From NCBI RefSeq assembly GCF_963678635.1, contig NC_087065.1, positions 38,529,888 to 38,593,887 on the forward strand: DNA of 64,000 nucleotides. The letters run 5' to 3'. A model generated the notes under the pieces. It ran no database searches and was not told the origin of the DNA. It saw nothing but the letters and a program-made list of their open reading frames with translations. Each line of letters opens with the position of its first letter. The stretch's first letter is position 1. Made by a program: the position numbers and the translations under genes. This DNA is from Symsagittifera roscoffensis. Taxonomy: Eukaryota; Xenacoelomorpha; Acoela; Convolutidae. Positions 1 to 12,426 of the stretch are shown here, one piece after another.

Positions 1-1560
1 GTTTTTTGTTTTTCTTGGGTACTATACTACTTTTTGTTTGGTTTCTTGCATACCTTTAAGTGTTTTTGGTCACAAACCTCTCAGGAAACTAGGGGACGGC
101 CGATCCCCCCACCCTTCCTGGAACTTGAATTTGCGGTCTTAACTAGGTTAAAAAACTGTTCACGGGAATCCGGAAGGCTTACGCGTTCCGAACTACCCTC
201 CCGACCCGGCGGTTAGGGCATTTTTAGTGCCGGGCTTGTTCAATATCCGAATTAAGGTGCTTAACTTGCAGTTCGGTGAACGGTTACTACCGTGCAGCAC
301 AGAATAAAGGGATACAAAACTTGTTAACGATACCCAATAGTCGATTGTTGTTGTCCTTGGGCCCCCTCTTGTCGCTCCTTGAACTGCTTACCGGATCAGT
401 TTTCTTCAATAATCCCGAGACCCTTCCGAATTGATCGCAAATTAGCATTAACGTGCATAAATAGTCAAACAACCCTACAGTACAAGCACCACAAACGGGC
501 CACAAAATTTATTGTAACGATCCTGACTGATATAAATGCCTGTAACAACAATATATCTAACAACAACAAACGGGAGGGTCGGATCACATCTCGTCTGGGG
601 GGATGGTTTCTAATGATTTTATACTTTTTTACTGTTTTTGGTTTTTTCGGTTATTTTTTTATGTTTTTTGTTTTTCTTGGGTACTATACTACTTTTTGTT
701 TGGTTTCTTGCATACCTTTAAGTGTTTTTGGTCACAAACCTCTCAGGAAACTAGGGGACGGCCGATCACCCCACCCTTCCTGGAACTTGAATTTTCGGTC
801 TTAACTAGGTTAAAAAACTGTTCACGGGAATCCGGAAGGCTTACGCGTTCCGAACTATCCTCCCGACCCGGCGGTTAGGGCCTTTTTAGGGCCGGGCTTG
901 TTCAATATCCGAATTAAGGTGCTTAACTTGCAGTTCGGTGAACGGTTACTACCGTGCAGCACAGAATAAAGGGATACAAAACTTGTTAACGATACCCAAC
1001 AGTCGATTGTTGTTGTCCTTGGGCCCCCTCTTGTCGCTCCTTGAACTGCTTACCGGATCAGTTTTCTTCAATAATCCCGAGACCCTTCCGAATTGATCGC
1101 AAATTAGCATTAACGTCATAAATAGTCAAACAACCCTACAGTACAAGCACCACAAACGGGCCACAAAATTTATTGTAACGATCCTGATTGATATAAATGC
1201 CTGTAACAACAATATATCTAACAACAACAAACGGGAGGGTCGGATCACATCTCGTCTGGGGGGGGATGGTTTCTAATGATTTTATACTTTTTTTTACTGT
1301 TTTTGTTTTTTTCGGTTATTTTTTTATGTTTTTTGTTTTTCTTTGGTACTATACTACTTTTTGTTTGGTTTCTTGTATACCTTTAAGTGTTTTTGGTCAC
1401 AAACCTCTCAGGGAACGAGGGGATGGCCGATCCCCCCCCCACCCTTCCTGGAACGTGAATTTTTGGTCAATAACTAGGTTAAAAAGCTGTTCAAGGAAAT
1501 CCGGAAGGCTTACGCGTTCCGAACTACCCTCACGACCCGGCGGTTAGGGCCTTGTTAAGG
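1..1560. repeat. Tandem ~663-bp repeat, about 2.4 copies
   Basis: The same unit restarts at about 1, 663 and 1328, a period of 662-665 bp, with scattered substitutions between copies. Each unit carries a T-rich stretch, a block starting near GGTCACAAACC, a TTCAATATCCGAATTAAGG block and an AAC-rich microsatellite. A single-unit relative lies at 52905-53570. Short reading frames here encode only low-complexity Phe-rich peptides and are not genes. I interpret it as an internally amplified LTR or LTR-like repeat cut by the window edge. Confidence 0.85.
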
Positions 1561-1988
1561 GCGTTATTATGAGCCTCCGCTCGGCGCGGAGTGCTCGTTA
1601 TCGGTTTTGCCCGTCATGATGTTAAAAAAATATAACACCCAGGAGCGCCATACAAACATCTATATAACATTCGCCCGGAAGTACATATCGACCGAAAATA
1701 AAGCTAAGCTATAAGACGACTGGCCAGCGTCTAAACAAAGCTCTACATGTTTTTCACCGTCTCTTACAAAACCAGCTTTTTTGGTGGTCTTTCTTACAAC
1801 AAAAACGTTACTGCTTTCGGCTTCGGTCAAAACAGTCAAATTAATGCAAGAATAGTGAGCTCATGGCCGGGTCTCAGTATCCCCAGACCACGAGGTCACT
1901 CCTAAAATCAGGGCTACTACTATTTATTGAATTTTTTTTGTTTTTGCTCAGTAGATAAAAATCATCATCTCCAAAATTACACTTATTC
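1561..1988. repeat. LTR-like family 2, distal part
   Basis: This segment continues from the tandem array and is shared with 53570-53990: the CACCCAGGAGCGCCAT motif, the CGCCCGGAAGTA block and the GTGAGCTCATGG...CCCCAGACCACGAGGTCACTCC block occur in the same order. Its CGCCCGGAAGT-onward part also resembles the start of the giant-element LTRs (21443 and 27473), which suggests distantly related LTRs. Ends and orientation cannot be fixed. Confidence 0.6.
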
Positions 1989-1991
1989 CAA

Positions 1992-2170
1992 TTTTACACT
2001 TATCTCCTATAATGTAATGTGGATTCTACCGATACCCGATTGACCAACCAGAACACCCCTGTGTGTCCTCATCTGGTTGTTCTGATTCCATGCTGGTTGT
2101 CTCCTTGGCTTGTCCAGCACCTCTCACCAGCACCACTTTCCCACTTGGCTGGCCACCTGTTCCAGTCAAG
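1992..2170. repeat. 179-bp repeat, copy 1 (partner 20680-20858)
   Basis: Begins at TTTTACACTTATCTCC and ends at CCAGTCAAG; nearly identical to 20680-20858. The two copies sit at opposite ends of giant copy A, but not in equivalent places relative to the LTR. It contains GTCCAGCACC and TTCCAGTCAAG motifs repeated in diverged form at 20870-21020. No coding content. Confidence 0.8.
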
Positions 2171-2586
2171 ACTTGAGAAATAAGTTGACTGGAACAGGCC
2201 CCTTTCCTTCCGAGCCCCTTTCCTTCCCTCTCATTGGGAGACTTCGGTTGTCCACCGTTCCACCGAAGGTTCACTCTGGTCTACTTCAAATTACTATCTT
2301 CTCCTCTCGTAATCGTTCTTTCTCTTATTTCAGGACAAGACAGCTCTACTCTAGTGTGATTTTATGTCTGGTTATTGCGAATAGCAGTTTCCTGCTGCTT
2401 GTTTCGATTACTTTCCCGCGATTTTAATTCGGTTGTTCTGATTTTGTATTTCTAAGATTTTCAGTTGTCGCGAGAAAGTTGAGCATGACAGGCTCAGTTC
2501 GAATTTTTTAAAAATTCTATTTTACCCCAAAATTACGTTGTTCGTATTGCTCAAGGTCAAACTTCCAAACATGACCGACTGGCACA
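2169..2586 (-). repeat. Copy A 3' LTR, truncated
   Basis: Matches the distal part of the LTRs at 21443-22342, 27473-28342 and 46844-47712 (shared blocks CATTGGGAGACTTCGG, GACAGCTCTACTCT, CAGTTGTCGCGAGAAA). It ends at ATGACCGACTGGCACA, so the LTR starts TGTGCCAGTCGG on the - strand. The first ~500 bp of the LTR are missing and replaced by the 179-bp repeat. A purine run, GGGGAGTA on the - strand, lies immediately inside (2587-2594) and fits a polypurine tract. Confidence 0.75.
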
Positions 2587-3020
2587 TACTCCCCGGACTC
2601 AAGATCGATGTCCTCATCGCGTGTTGCCGTCTGCCAGTGAATCGCCAGAAAGTTGAGTGTTGCTCAAGATACAGTGCCAGTGGTCATTTACAGAAGTTTG
2701 CAGCAGATTTAATTTTATCTACACCCCAAAATTCACAACCATGCAAAATTGTAACACTATCGCTGAAAAGCAATCAAAATCTGAATACTCCTGCACCTTA
2801 AATTTCCGCTTTGCAAGCTAATGATTAAAATTTCTTTTGTTTTATCCAATCAAAAAATTGTCATGCAGCGTTTTGATTTATATAATAAATATAGCATATT
2901 AAAAACAATATTTCGTTTCGTTAAAATTTCTTTTTCGTGAACTCAGATTTCATCCGCGTTCACACTCGAGCCCCTTTCCTTCCCTCTCAAGACTCAGGAA
3001 TCCCTCACTGAGCCCCTAGC
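2587..3020 (-). other. Copy A 3' untranslated region
   Basis: Non-coding stretch between the stop of the last ORF and the polypurine tract. It is colinear with 28343-28780 in copy B, including the CGGACTCAAGATCGATG and CAGTGCCAGTGGTCATTTAC blocks. An AT-rich part near 2870-2930 is shared as well. Confidence 0.7.
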
Positions 3021-5848
3021 TCATTTCTTATTCCTGGCCTTTGAGGTGCTAGGCTCTGATGTGTTTGACACCGTGATCTGCCTTAGCAGCGCTTCCTCAT
3101 CATCGGAGCTAATTACGATCTCTTTCCCCGCTTTTAGTTGTTCGAAGGATCGCATCCACTCCCTCTGCTCTTGCAACCTCTTTTCCTGGTTTGGCAAACC
3201 CTTCACTTTCGATTCCCTGTTCAAGCAAAAGGAATTGTGCAGGCTCAGGCTCACGTTCTTCGCCAAGTCCTCCTCCAGTATCGATTCCCTCGCTTTGGTA
3301 TTATCTCTAGACACCCTACCGACTCTTTTCCAAACCGTCGTGATCGCCTTTTGGTGGGTCAGCAAAGGTCTCTTGAAGGCTTCCGGCCCTATCTCCGCCA
3401 GGAACTGCCGATATTCTTTCTGATGTTTCTTCATATGGTACTTCGTCACAATATACAACCAAGATGTCAGTGTCGCTCGAAACCACGGGAAGAACCTTAT
3501 GCGGCTCGATACGTGCCTGACCTCCATCGGTATGGCGAATACCTTGCACGCAGTCTCAAACAACTCAAGTCTCCTGCTATAATCAATAGCGTATATCGAT
3601 TCCGCCGTCGGTGTCTTCGACTCCCGATATTTCATCACGATCTCCTCGATCCATCGCAACGCCAACATTGTGCTCACTACCAAGATGGTCACCTTCTGCC
3701 AATGATCGGGTAATCCGATCGACCGAATTTCTTCCACGTCCCATACTAATCAGTGGTTTGAGTGTTCCGGATACCACACCATCTGTGCAAGACAATGGCA
3801 TGGGCATTCCCCATGTGTAATATCGATGCCCCGGAGGTTGCGTTCTCCCGAAGATTCCAGTAGAGGTTCCAATTCCATCATTTTATCATGTGTTATATCA
3901 TTTTCCTCCTGTGCTGGGCACTATTCATCGGCTTCCCGATTGTGTTCTGTCTCTCGAAGTCACTTGTGTTTCGCCTTCCAAAGTCAAGAGTTCTTCTCCC
4001 CAGATTTCATTCAAGTCTTCTCTTTGATCCCTTGGTACAGTTCCCAGGATCTTCTTCAACAGTCTGTGCGAATGGTGCGACATTCGAGCCAGTCGTGCAC
4101 ACATGGGTACCGAAAAGGCTTTGTCTACTAATATCCTCTGGCTGGATACCTCTACCATCACCAGGTGTAATCGATAGTAGCTTCCACATAGGTTGGCCAA
4201 CACTGATCACACCAAGGACTTCGCATTTACTGGCAGACCGTAAGCTTCGCTCACGGGAAATCCCATTTCCGCCTCAAGACCAATCTTCCATTCTCTGATG
4301 TGTTTCTGGGTTGTTTGCAACGCCCCAGGCAATGACTCTACGCTCAATGCTGTCACCAAATGGTGCTCAGACTCCAGCATCTCCAGTGATTGTAAACTGC
4401 ACATCCTTGAGAAGAACCCCAGCGCCGTTACTATATTCACCGTAGTGTTTGTGTAGCACTCAGCCACTATCTGTACTTCGCTCTTCTCTCTTTCTGTTAC
4501 GTCGCTAAACCAAGCGACTAGGTCTTCTCTCTGGAAAGACTGTATTCTGACACATGATTGTCCATCACAAGTCGTCCGTCTCCGCACGTCAAGTCAAGTC
4601 AACTACCGGGTTCCAACTATTTACTGATCCTAGCTGACTCATTGCCTCGGCCGACTCTTTACTCTGAGATAGGATCAGTTTGTGTATTACATTCAAAGTT
4701 CCCAAGTCTTCATCTTTCGTCGGCGTTAGCCTCACTCGTTCCGTGACCTCTTCAATCAAGCTTGTGTGGGGATGTGGGCACCAGGAGGGTCTCAGCAACT
4801 TCCAAATAGTTCTCAAATTCGTAATCAGCATGCCATTTCCACTCCCCATCTTCAATTCCTCTCTCTTGTTCGAGTGCGGCACGCTTATCACCTTTGGCAT
4901 TCTCTCGAGTATCAGGCCCAGGCTCGGTTTCTCCTTTTCCACTGAATCAATCTCGATTATCTTCTCTGTCCAAAACTTCAACAGCCCCGTCACTTCGTGA
5001 TTCCTGTGAACGCTCCCGGCCTCTGAATCCAAGAAAGGGTTGTATTCTCCCCGTTTGTTGGGTCTCGAATAATCTTCAGCCGAAGCCAAGTTACGATGCA
5101 CGTCTTGTCCCTCTTTGAATTTCTTGTTGTAGAATCTTCGTATTTCGTCAAGTTTCACATGATTCTCTAGACATTGCCTGGAGTCCTCTTCCTTTTCGAT
5201 CCCCTTGTCGTGTGAGGTCAATACTTCTAATTCTATTCCCACAAGGTTCCATGCGAGCGTCAGCTGCCCCGCTGTTCTAACGAAGGGGTTTGCCATCAAT
5301 GGCAGCGCGGACGAGGGTGTCCTCATCGCCTCTTCGAAGTAATCCCGCAGTAAATTTTGCCAAACTCGTTTCAGTTGGCTCCCCAATTCTAACTTGTTAA
5401 TCTAGGCTTTTTGTCGAGTAGCCCAATTGCGACGCTTGCGGGACACTCCGCCTGCGGGACACTCCACGGTCGCATTCTTCTCCAGAGAATCGCTGGTTAC
5501 TTGTTTCCCAATAGCCTGATGCTCGCTCGAGAGCCATTCTTTGCCAGCGTCTATCTCCCCCGTTTGTCCACCCGTCGAGCCCCTTTTCATGCTCGCCTTC
5601 TGAGTTCTGAAGTCTTCTTCCGTTGCCAGGCACGTTGAGGCCTCCATCTCTTTCACCACATCGGTCAGCTTCCTTGGTTCGGAGCTACTCTTGTAGGCCT
5701 CTGTCTTCCACCGCGCTAGTATCACTTGGGTCGTCTCCCTCCGATTCTTTTCAGATACCGCGTCCGTCGAAGGACTATTCAACTCTTCTGCCTCCCTTTT
5801 CCTCTTTCGATACCTCACACCTTTGCTTGGTAGCGTCGTCACTATCAT
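3021..5848 (-). pseudogene. Copy A last ORF, unknown protein (~1,000 aa), broken
   Basis: Pieces at 5402-5848, 4589-5386, 4207-4587, 3925-4203 and 3021-3737 read in transcription order as one protein colinear with the last ORF of copy B. The start ATG (5846-5848) overlaps the TGA of the preceding ORF (5848-5850) as TGATG. The N-terminus is basic (KRKRE), followed by a helix-rich region, a conserved CDG.SCVRIQSF block, and a C-terminal 238-residue part ending in a DDEEALL acidic patch and STSKARN. About 75 residues present in B are deleted near 5200. Differences from B are mostly conservative, so it was once under protein-level selection. I recognise no family and see no clear signal peptide or transmembrane helix. 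Confidence 0.65.
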
Positions 5849-8800
5849 CACTGATTCGACCTTTTTGTCCTGGTCGTGCCCTTCCGACTCTTGCCTCCCC
5901 CTTCTCGAGCCTTAAGGATATTAATATCTTTAATCATATTACTAGTCTTAAGCTTATCCTCCCTTTCAACCTTAATCATTTTTTTGTCAGTTTTTTGTTT
6001 CAGAGTAGAGCTGTCTTTACATTCATCATCTTTGGTCTTCTGCTCCGTTTCTCGCACCTTGATCATCTTGCCCAACAACTCCTTTCTCGCCAGTCCGGTG
6101 CCCATCAAAACTGGTTCCCCGAACTTTACCAGCGTGTCCCATAATTCTTCTTTGAAACTCTTCAGTGTAGCTTCGGTTTCTGCTTTCTGGTTAAACTCAC
6201 TCAAGAATTCTTGCCACGCCTTCTCATCCAGATTACTCAGGAACAACCATTTATTGCCCTCGAAGGTATTCTTCTTAGTTTCTTTGGCACTCAAGGGGAT
6301 CATTCCCATATTGGAGGTTTCGCCGGTCAAGGGTAGTTCCAGGTTTTTGCGAGGTAATGATGTCAGGGGTGGTGTGGCCGTGTTCGCCCAATCGTCACCA
6401 CTCAAGTCCTGCAGAAGTTCCTGAGTGGTGAAATCCTTCTCAGCTGGTTTCTGCTCAGGCGTATTTTTCACCTACATTTCTTTCCTGCTTCACTGATAGT
6501 CTCATCCATGCTCTCCTCTTCTGACTCAGTTCGCCATCTCTCAAGTACATCTCTAAACCTGCTTTCCACGGGACCGCTTCTCTTATCTCCAGGGGTGCCC
6601 ACTTCAACTGCCGAGCTAGGTTCGAGATCTCAAGCAAAGGACCTGGTCCTGTCTCTCTTGGGTCCTGCTTCTTGTATTCCGTGAGGGCTACATATAAGGG
6701 GCCTGCCGCATCTAGCTTCTTTTCCTCTTGCTTCATCTCCAGTCACTCCAGCACGTAGGGTGCTCGATATTTCCTCGTGGCGAACTTCATTTCATCTTTC
6801 AAGGCTATTTGTCTTTCCTCCACAATCATTCTTCCATCGTCCCAAACCGGCAGCATAATCTCCAGCTTAGCCTGTTCAAGCGTCCTCAAGATATCCCAAA
6901 CCTCGAACTTCGGAGGCATCGAGCCTCTCATTCTTTTCGCTTGGTTCGTCCAAGAGTTTATTTTGATGTCGCACGTGTGAAAACAAACCGCGGCTGTATG
7001 CCCGATAAACAAGGGATCCCAACCGTCTGTGAATTCCTTTTGTTGCTTCTCCACCGTGGCTCTCGCGTGTAGGGATGGAACCACCAACGGGCTATTCATC
7101 CCCAGTGTCATTCTTCTGACTATCGGGAACTCTGGGACAGGGGTGGGCAGAACCTCTCGCTCAAGTATCATCTCTAGCTCTCTTTTCACCAGGTCAAAAC
7201 TTCCTTTCCATGCCGGGATTCTCAAGATCTTTTGTTTATCCGCTGCCAGGGGATTCAAATTCCAGAATTTTGGGTAGACCTCTATGGGACCCTCACGTTT
7301 CCCCCCCCCCCATTCTGCACTGTAACTGTCCCCGGAAGTTAAATACCATCAGCTCGGGATCCTTCGATTTCCCGAAGAGCACCGTGTCGCTCATCCGTGC
7401 CCTCAATTCCTCCTGTCTGCACCAGTTCAGCGCAGTTCCGTCTAGCACACTTATTAAGCTCACGTGTGTCACCGAGTTTCGGTACGCCGCCAGAAGCGGG
7501 TCAGGTAAGGCGTGCGTCACTGCCGGCCCATAGATGCAGGTCACTACCTCACCAAGTCCCCTGATCATCCCTAGTGGGTCAGATCTCATGGCTAGACACA
7601 GATCCGTCAAGAGAGGCATGCATCCAATCTCCTCATTCAATTCCTCCTTCGTCTTAGGTTTCTTCTCCTCGCCCGTCAGATATCGATTCTGCATCAAGAG
7701 GTATTCCACCAACAGCGTCTTCAGTCCGGCCGTACACTTATACGAGTAGGTTTCGTGCTGGGATGAGTCTTCCCCATCGACAGAGGCTCTCCATATATCA
7801 TCAATCGATGAAATGCGGTCAGTTCTCCGTGGCTCAAGAGTACTAGTGTCAAATATCCGTCAATTCGTAGTGTTTCCACACCTCTACTGAACCTGTAGGC
7901 CGGACCCATGTCGAATAGATACCTGGGGTAGACCAAGTATAGGGCCTACAAGAGATTTATGGGCATGTTCAGCAACTCTCGCACGAACGCGTCGAAGATG
8001 TTATCTTTCGCATAGAAGACTCCAGCCATGTACCTCTTCTCCCAACAAGGGCTCAAGAACCTCAAGATCTCGTGGTCCTTCCTCGTCTTCAGATCACCCT
8101 TCGCGTGTTCCCTCTAGAAACCCCCAACGGTGACTTTATTCGCCGCTGTGACAAATCTTCCTTCTGTCATGTACCTGCTCTCTGCCACTTCCAGTTGCCC
8201 CTCAAGAAACTCCCATATCTGCTTGATGAGGAGTGGTGCACTCTCCCGCGTTTTGTCCGTGACAGTCTCAAGCCATGGTGTCAGGAACGGCCTCCTGCCT
8301 CTCTCTTGCGTCAGACGGTATGCCATTGAATCCAATTGTTTCTCGGCCGCAGCCACGTTCTTCATCTCGTTGTTCGATCCTATCGCCTTACTGGTGGAGC
8401 TCGTGATCGTCAAATCCACGGCTCGAAACCAACGACTCGCTGTCAAGTGGTTTATTGTCGGGTGATCATCCCTGATTTCTGGATTGAACTTCAACTGCCG
8501 AGCTAGGTTCGAGATCTCAAGCCAAGGACCTCGTCCACGGAGGATATCCACCAGCTCATAGAAAACCCTTAAGGCATGAGATGCATCAGCCCATGCCGCC
8601 GCCAGCTTCAACTTCAGAAGCCTCAAGTTTGTCGGCTCTAGCTATCGATTAGGGGCAGCTATCAGTACTCGCCACGCGTTCCCTTCCGCTCTCAAGACCA
8701 ACATGGCATACACGAACTGTAAAGCGGGTGGCATACTCGCGTAGCCCGGGGACGTCGTGAATGCCACTCTCGTCCTGGGTCCAAAACTGGAAGTCACCGA

Positions 8801-9411
8801 CTCATGCACCTCTTTCATTGCAGCGAAAACGTCTGGATCGCTTCCCAGATCTTCTTAGGCGTTGGCACCTCCCCTTTCAGGTGCTCAAGTAATCCTGCCG
8901 CATGCAAGTGGTCGTTCATTCCCGCAAACTTCAATAGCTCCGGCTCGCAAGGCATCTCCGATTTGATCACTACCACCAGGGTCAGCATCTGATTCAGCTC
9001 CGCACCAGGCAGCAAGTACACCAAGGTTTCCGGCCAAAACAGTTTCGGGGACGTCCCTTCAAAGTCCGAGCCCGCAACGATAATCACTCTTGCCGCTCCC
9101 GGGTCTGATCGATCATATACTGTCAATGTTTTCGCCAAATGCGAGTTTCCACAGGGTTTACCATATCTAGGATCATCGGCCAACTTAGAACCCTCGTACG
9201 CGGCACCCGGGAGCCCCATCTCTCCCGGCTCAAGCAGCTTCTCCATCACTCTTAACTGCGCGGGCGTTGCCACCCTGATTCGGGCTACACTTTTTCGATG
9301 CTTGGGAGGCTCCACTATGAGTCCCGGACTTCCCAGCTGCTTAAGTGGTCTGTAGTTGATCGGTCCCATCACCGACTTCAGCGGGATCCCAGTCAAGTCA
9401 GCTGACTCCAT
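5848..9411 (-). pseudogene. Copy A SGNH ORF, C-terminal unknown region, broken
   Basis: Pieces at 8815-9411, 8114-8626, 7721-8040, 7293-7712, 6743-7258, 6455-6736 and 5848-6471 line up with the region behind the esterase in copy B (31936-35460). The first piece reads straight on past 8815 into the next without a stop between them in A (near 8790-8815), which shows that the esterase and these regions once formed one polypeptide. Conserved stretches include GSPGLIVEPPKHR, MGPAYRFSRGVETLRIDGYL, NFRGQLQCRMGG and KMKFATR-like blocks. The 48-bp segment at 6602-6649 is foreign to this position (see findings). No family recognised. Confidence 0.6.
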
Positions 9412-9839
9412 TGTCTTCGCTCTTGAAAAGTGTGCCTACTGGGCCTTCAACCAAACTTCACAGTGGTGTCGACTCAAGTCCTCGTGTGACACATCCATGA
9501 GCCCCAAGACCTCTGCCAATTACTTTCTGCACTCCAAATCTTCCAGGTCCATTTCTGTTACTCTCTCCGAATATCGCGTCTTACTCGTCTTCACCACCAC
9601 TACCGAAAATACCAACGAAATATGGGGCGTGGATGACTCCGCCTCTTCGGCCTCCATCGGTGTGGGCCCTCGCAGTCTGGTCCGGCTATTCTTCGAACTG
9701 TCTCTCGAATCAACTTTCGCTCCCAGACGGCTGGATAGGGATCTAGGGGCAAAGAAAAGAGGTATCGGGGGTGGACCAAAGGTAAACTGGGCCGTTTCCA
9801 GCAGGTCAGACTCTAGCAGATTAAGGTGCCTTTGAAAGA

Positions 9840-11170
9840 CACCATTCAGCCACTCCGTTCCTTGGGCGTGTCAAAGTGGATGCCGTTCGAGTATGCATCG
9901 TGCGGAAGGTAACGATCCATCAGGTCAGCCATATCTAGCAACCTCACGGGGAGCACGCTTCTTTGTAGAATCTGCCTGATTTCTTCGTTGATGTTTCGCA
10001 CCTTTTCATTCATTTCCATCGCATGTTGGCAAATTTCATGTTTTATGGGAACGTACAGATGGTGAGTATGGCGGGATCAAAACAAATCCTCAGCTCCTGA
10101 AGGATACAACTTACCTTCTCATGTAACCTCATCACCTTCCTTGACTCTCCTCTCGACACGTCATTATTCACCATCATCAGAGTGACCGTGTACATCTTCA
10201 CCATATCCAACATCTCCAGGGACGCCAACATCTGCGGCGTCGCAGCTCCAGAAAAACTCAAAACTCCAACCTGCCAGTGTGACTGGGTCCGCGTCAGCAC
10301 CGTATCAAGCTGTCCCCTATAATCAGGTGAACCGCACCCTCCGGTATCTTGGGTTGAGTGAAGTATTCAGCCCAGGCCGCGTCATGGAAGCATTCCCTCC
10401 TGGCCCGCTGTGCTGCAGTCCAGTCCATTCGGTTGTGCCTGTGGTATACGCCATCCTTATTCTTCTTGTAGCTCGCGATTGTCACATTCCTAACTGGAGG
10501 GTCTCTCTAAGTAGGAGGTCGCCCTTCCCTCACCGAGTCGGACTTTCGACTGTAGCCTATCCTGTATTATCTTGAGACGTGATGAACTCGACCCGTCTTT
10601 GCTACTGCTTGTGGTTGAACTAGGGGTATACCCTGGGAGCTTGACCTCCATCAATGGTCGTATAGATTGCGTATCCAGACTGTGCACAGAGGGCAACGGC
10701 TCGGGTGGTATCCACACCTCCAGCCCCTGATTCATGTGCTCCTGGGCCGCCCGGTCTAAGTTGAACCGGCCACTGGGCCTAGGAATCTCGTCCCCCTCTA
10801 TCCGCGACTCAGGTCTCGATGCTGTGGCGGCTGGCTCTGTTGTCCGTATCCTCTTTTCTTTTTGTCTCGTGAGCTCCCGTTGTCTTCTCTGAAGCTTCTC
10901 CATCTCCGACTTCAGCTGTTCACAGTTCGCTTCGTTCTCGTGGACCCTCTGCTCTTGTTGGTATTCCGCCCTGATCATGTTGAGATCACGCCACGCCTGA
11001 TCCCTCTCGAGGATCGCCTGATCTCTTTCCAGGTTTGCTTGGTCCCTCTCGAGCTTCGCGCCATCCCTGTCAAGGTTCGCTTTGTCTCTTTCCCTCTGTG
11101 CCCTCTCTAGTTCCCTTTTCAAGCAACTGAGGTCCGGGTATGCTTCCTCCGTCTGTCGAGACAGTATCAT
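9840..11170 (-). pseudogene. Copy A coiled coil plus SGNH/GDSL esterase, inactivated
   Basis: The 10490-11170 piece carries heptad-like LERDQANLERDQA repeats (long coiled coil). The 10294-10485 piece reaches the nucleophile block IIGDSLIRC, followed by a frameshift. The 10043-10300 piece holds the SGGAATP-like block II and a decayed block III, VNND where copy B has GTND. The block V region near 9880-9895 reads NGIHFD instead of DGIHFD. With the frameshift after GDS and loss of the catalytic Asp, this esterase is dead. The N-terminal ~60 residues seen in B are lost through the ~1-kb deletion. Confidence 0.75.
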
Positions 11171-11179
11171 AGACGACAG

Positions 11180-12415
11180 CCTGCTCGTGGATTGGGCCGC
11201 GAACCCCGCTAGCGGTCTGGCGGGGAGTGGAATTGGACTTGTGAAACTGATGGGGGAAGCGCAGCCATTCCTCCCAATCCCGGTCTCTGTCTAAATAGAA
11301 ACTCCACGTTCTGATATTCTCTCTTGAAGTCTGCCTCTAGTCTCGATTTGAAGCTCATGTCCGCGTTATACAGATCGCGCTAGTCCTGTCGACTGCGAAA
11401 AATTAAGTCGCTGTCCGTGATCAGGATGTTCTCCGAGTACTCATTGGGTATCTCCAATTTCGTTTTGAAGTTTCGTCCTATGGTAGGCTCAGCCTCTTCC
11501 TCATCCAATTCCAGCCCGCTGGTCTCTCTCAATTCTCTGAGTTTCCTTATCATCAAATTTTTGGAGAGGGTAAGTCCTACCCCCACTCCCCGGACAAAAA
11601 TATTTATCGACGTCCCCGTCGATGATGCTGGGTCTAAATTATCTGGCGGTATCTCGAGCGGCCTGTCGGTTGCTGTCCAACCGAAAAGGGGATCTTTCGT
11701 TTTCACGTGTTTTTCTGCTGACACGTCGACCTGCCAGATGCTTTGCTCTTCATCTCCATTGCTCTTGACATCGCGCATCCACACTAGTATTCTCAAGTTT
11801 GTGTTTTCCCTCCTCTCTATCTCGCTCTGCTCCAGATCTGTTTCCTGTTCTGGTGTGGAGTAGTCCTCTTGCGGATAGTGTTCGCTGTCGATGATAATTT
11901 GCCACTCGTCGTCCGCTACCAACTCACCCACACTCAGTAACTCCTCGCCTAGCTCATCAGGCTGTACCTTATCAATCAAGAAATCATCCCCGTACCTACT
12001 GTACCTCATGCCTGACCGTTTGCGGTTGCCACTCCTTGTTTTTGCTGTTATCGGCAAGTTTGGTTCCGTCCACTTTGACACCTCGTTCTGCTCTGGATAA
12101 TTGCAGTCTTCTTCCACAAAGGATTCCGCATCTGAGTCTGCTTCTATCTTTTCTTTATCGTCCGTGCTCACGTCCTCGTTGCCATCATTCTTTTCTCTGG
12201 TGCCTTTTTCGTTCACTTCGCATGCTGGCTCTACCAATAGGTACTCTAGTCCCTCGATATTCTGCGAAACGCACCAGTCCTCCGGAGATGGGACATGAGG
12301 CTTCAGATTTTCATAATGCGCTGCTCGCCCCGTACTCAAGCGGTAGAACCTTACCTGCTGGTGTACTTCCGTGATCATGAACGGTCCTCGCCATTTCTTG
12401 AGTAGTTTTTTCGTC
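11180..12415 (-). pseudogene. Copy A pol tail with truncated macro-like domain
   Basis: Follows the integrase GPF motif (KKWRGPFMITEV, near 12385-12410) in frame. It is acidic (SDAESFVEED), then enters a conserved stretch ending ILITDSD, where a stop occurs at 11380. Beyond the stop the sequence still matches the first half of the macro-like domain of copy B (NADMSFKSRLEADFKREYQ) to about 11250. It then joins the coiled-coil ORF through a ~985-bp deletion. So A cannot make a complete macro domain. Confidence 0.65.
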
Positions 12416-12426
12416 CCCTTGGGAGG

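Noticed and set aside
603-878. Phe-rich frame looking like a membrane protein
   Set aside because: It lies in the T-rich part of a tandem repeat and recurs in each unit with indels; low-complexity by-product.
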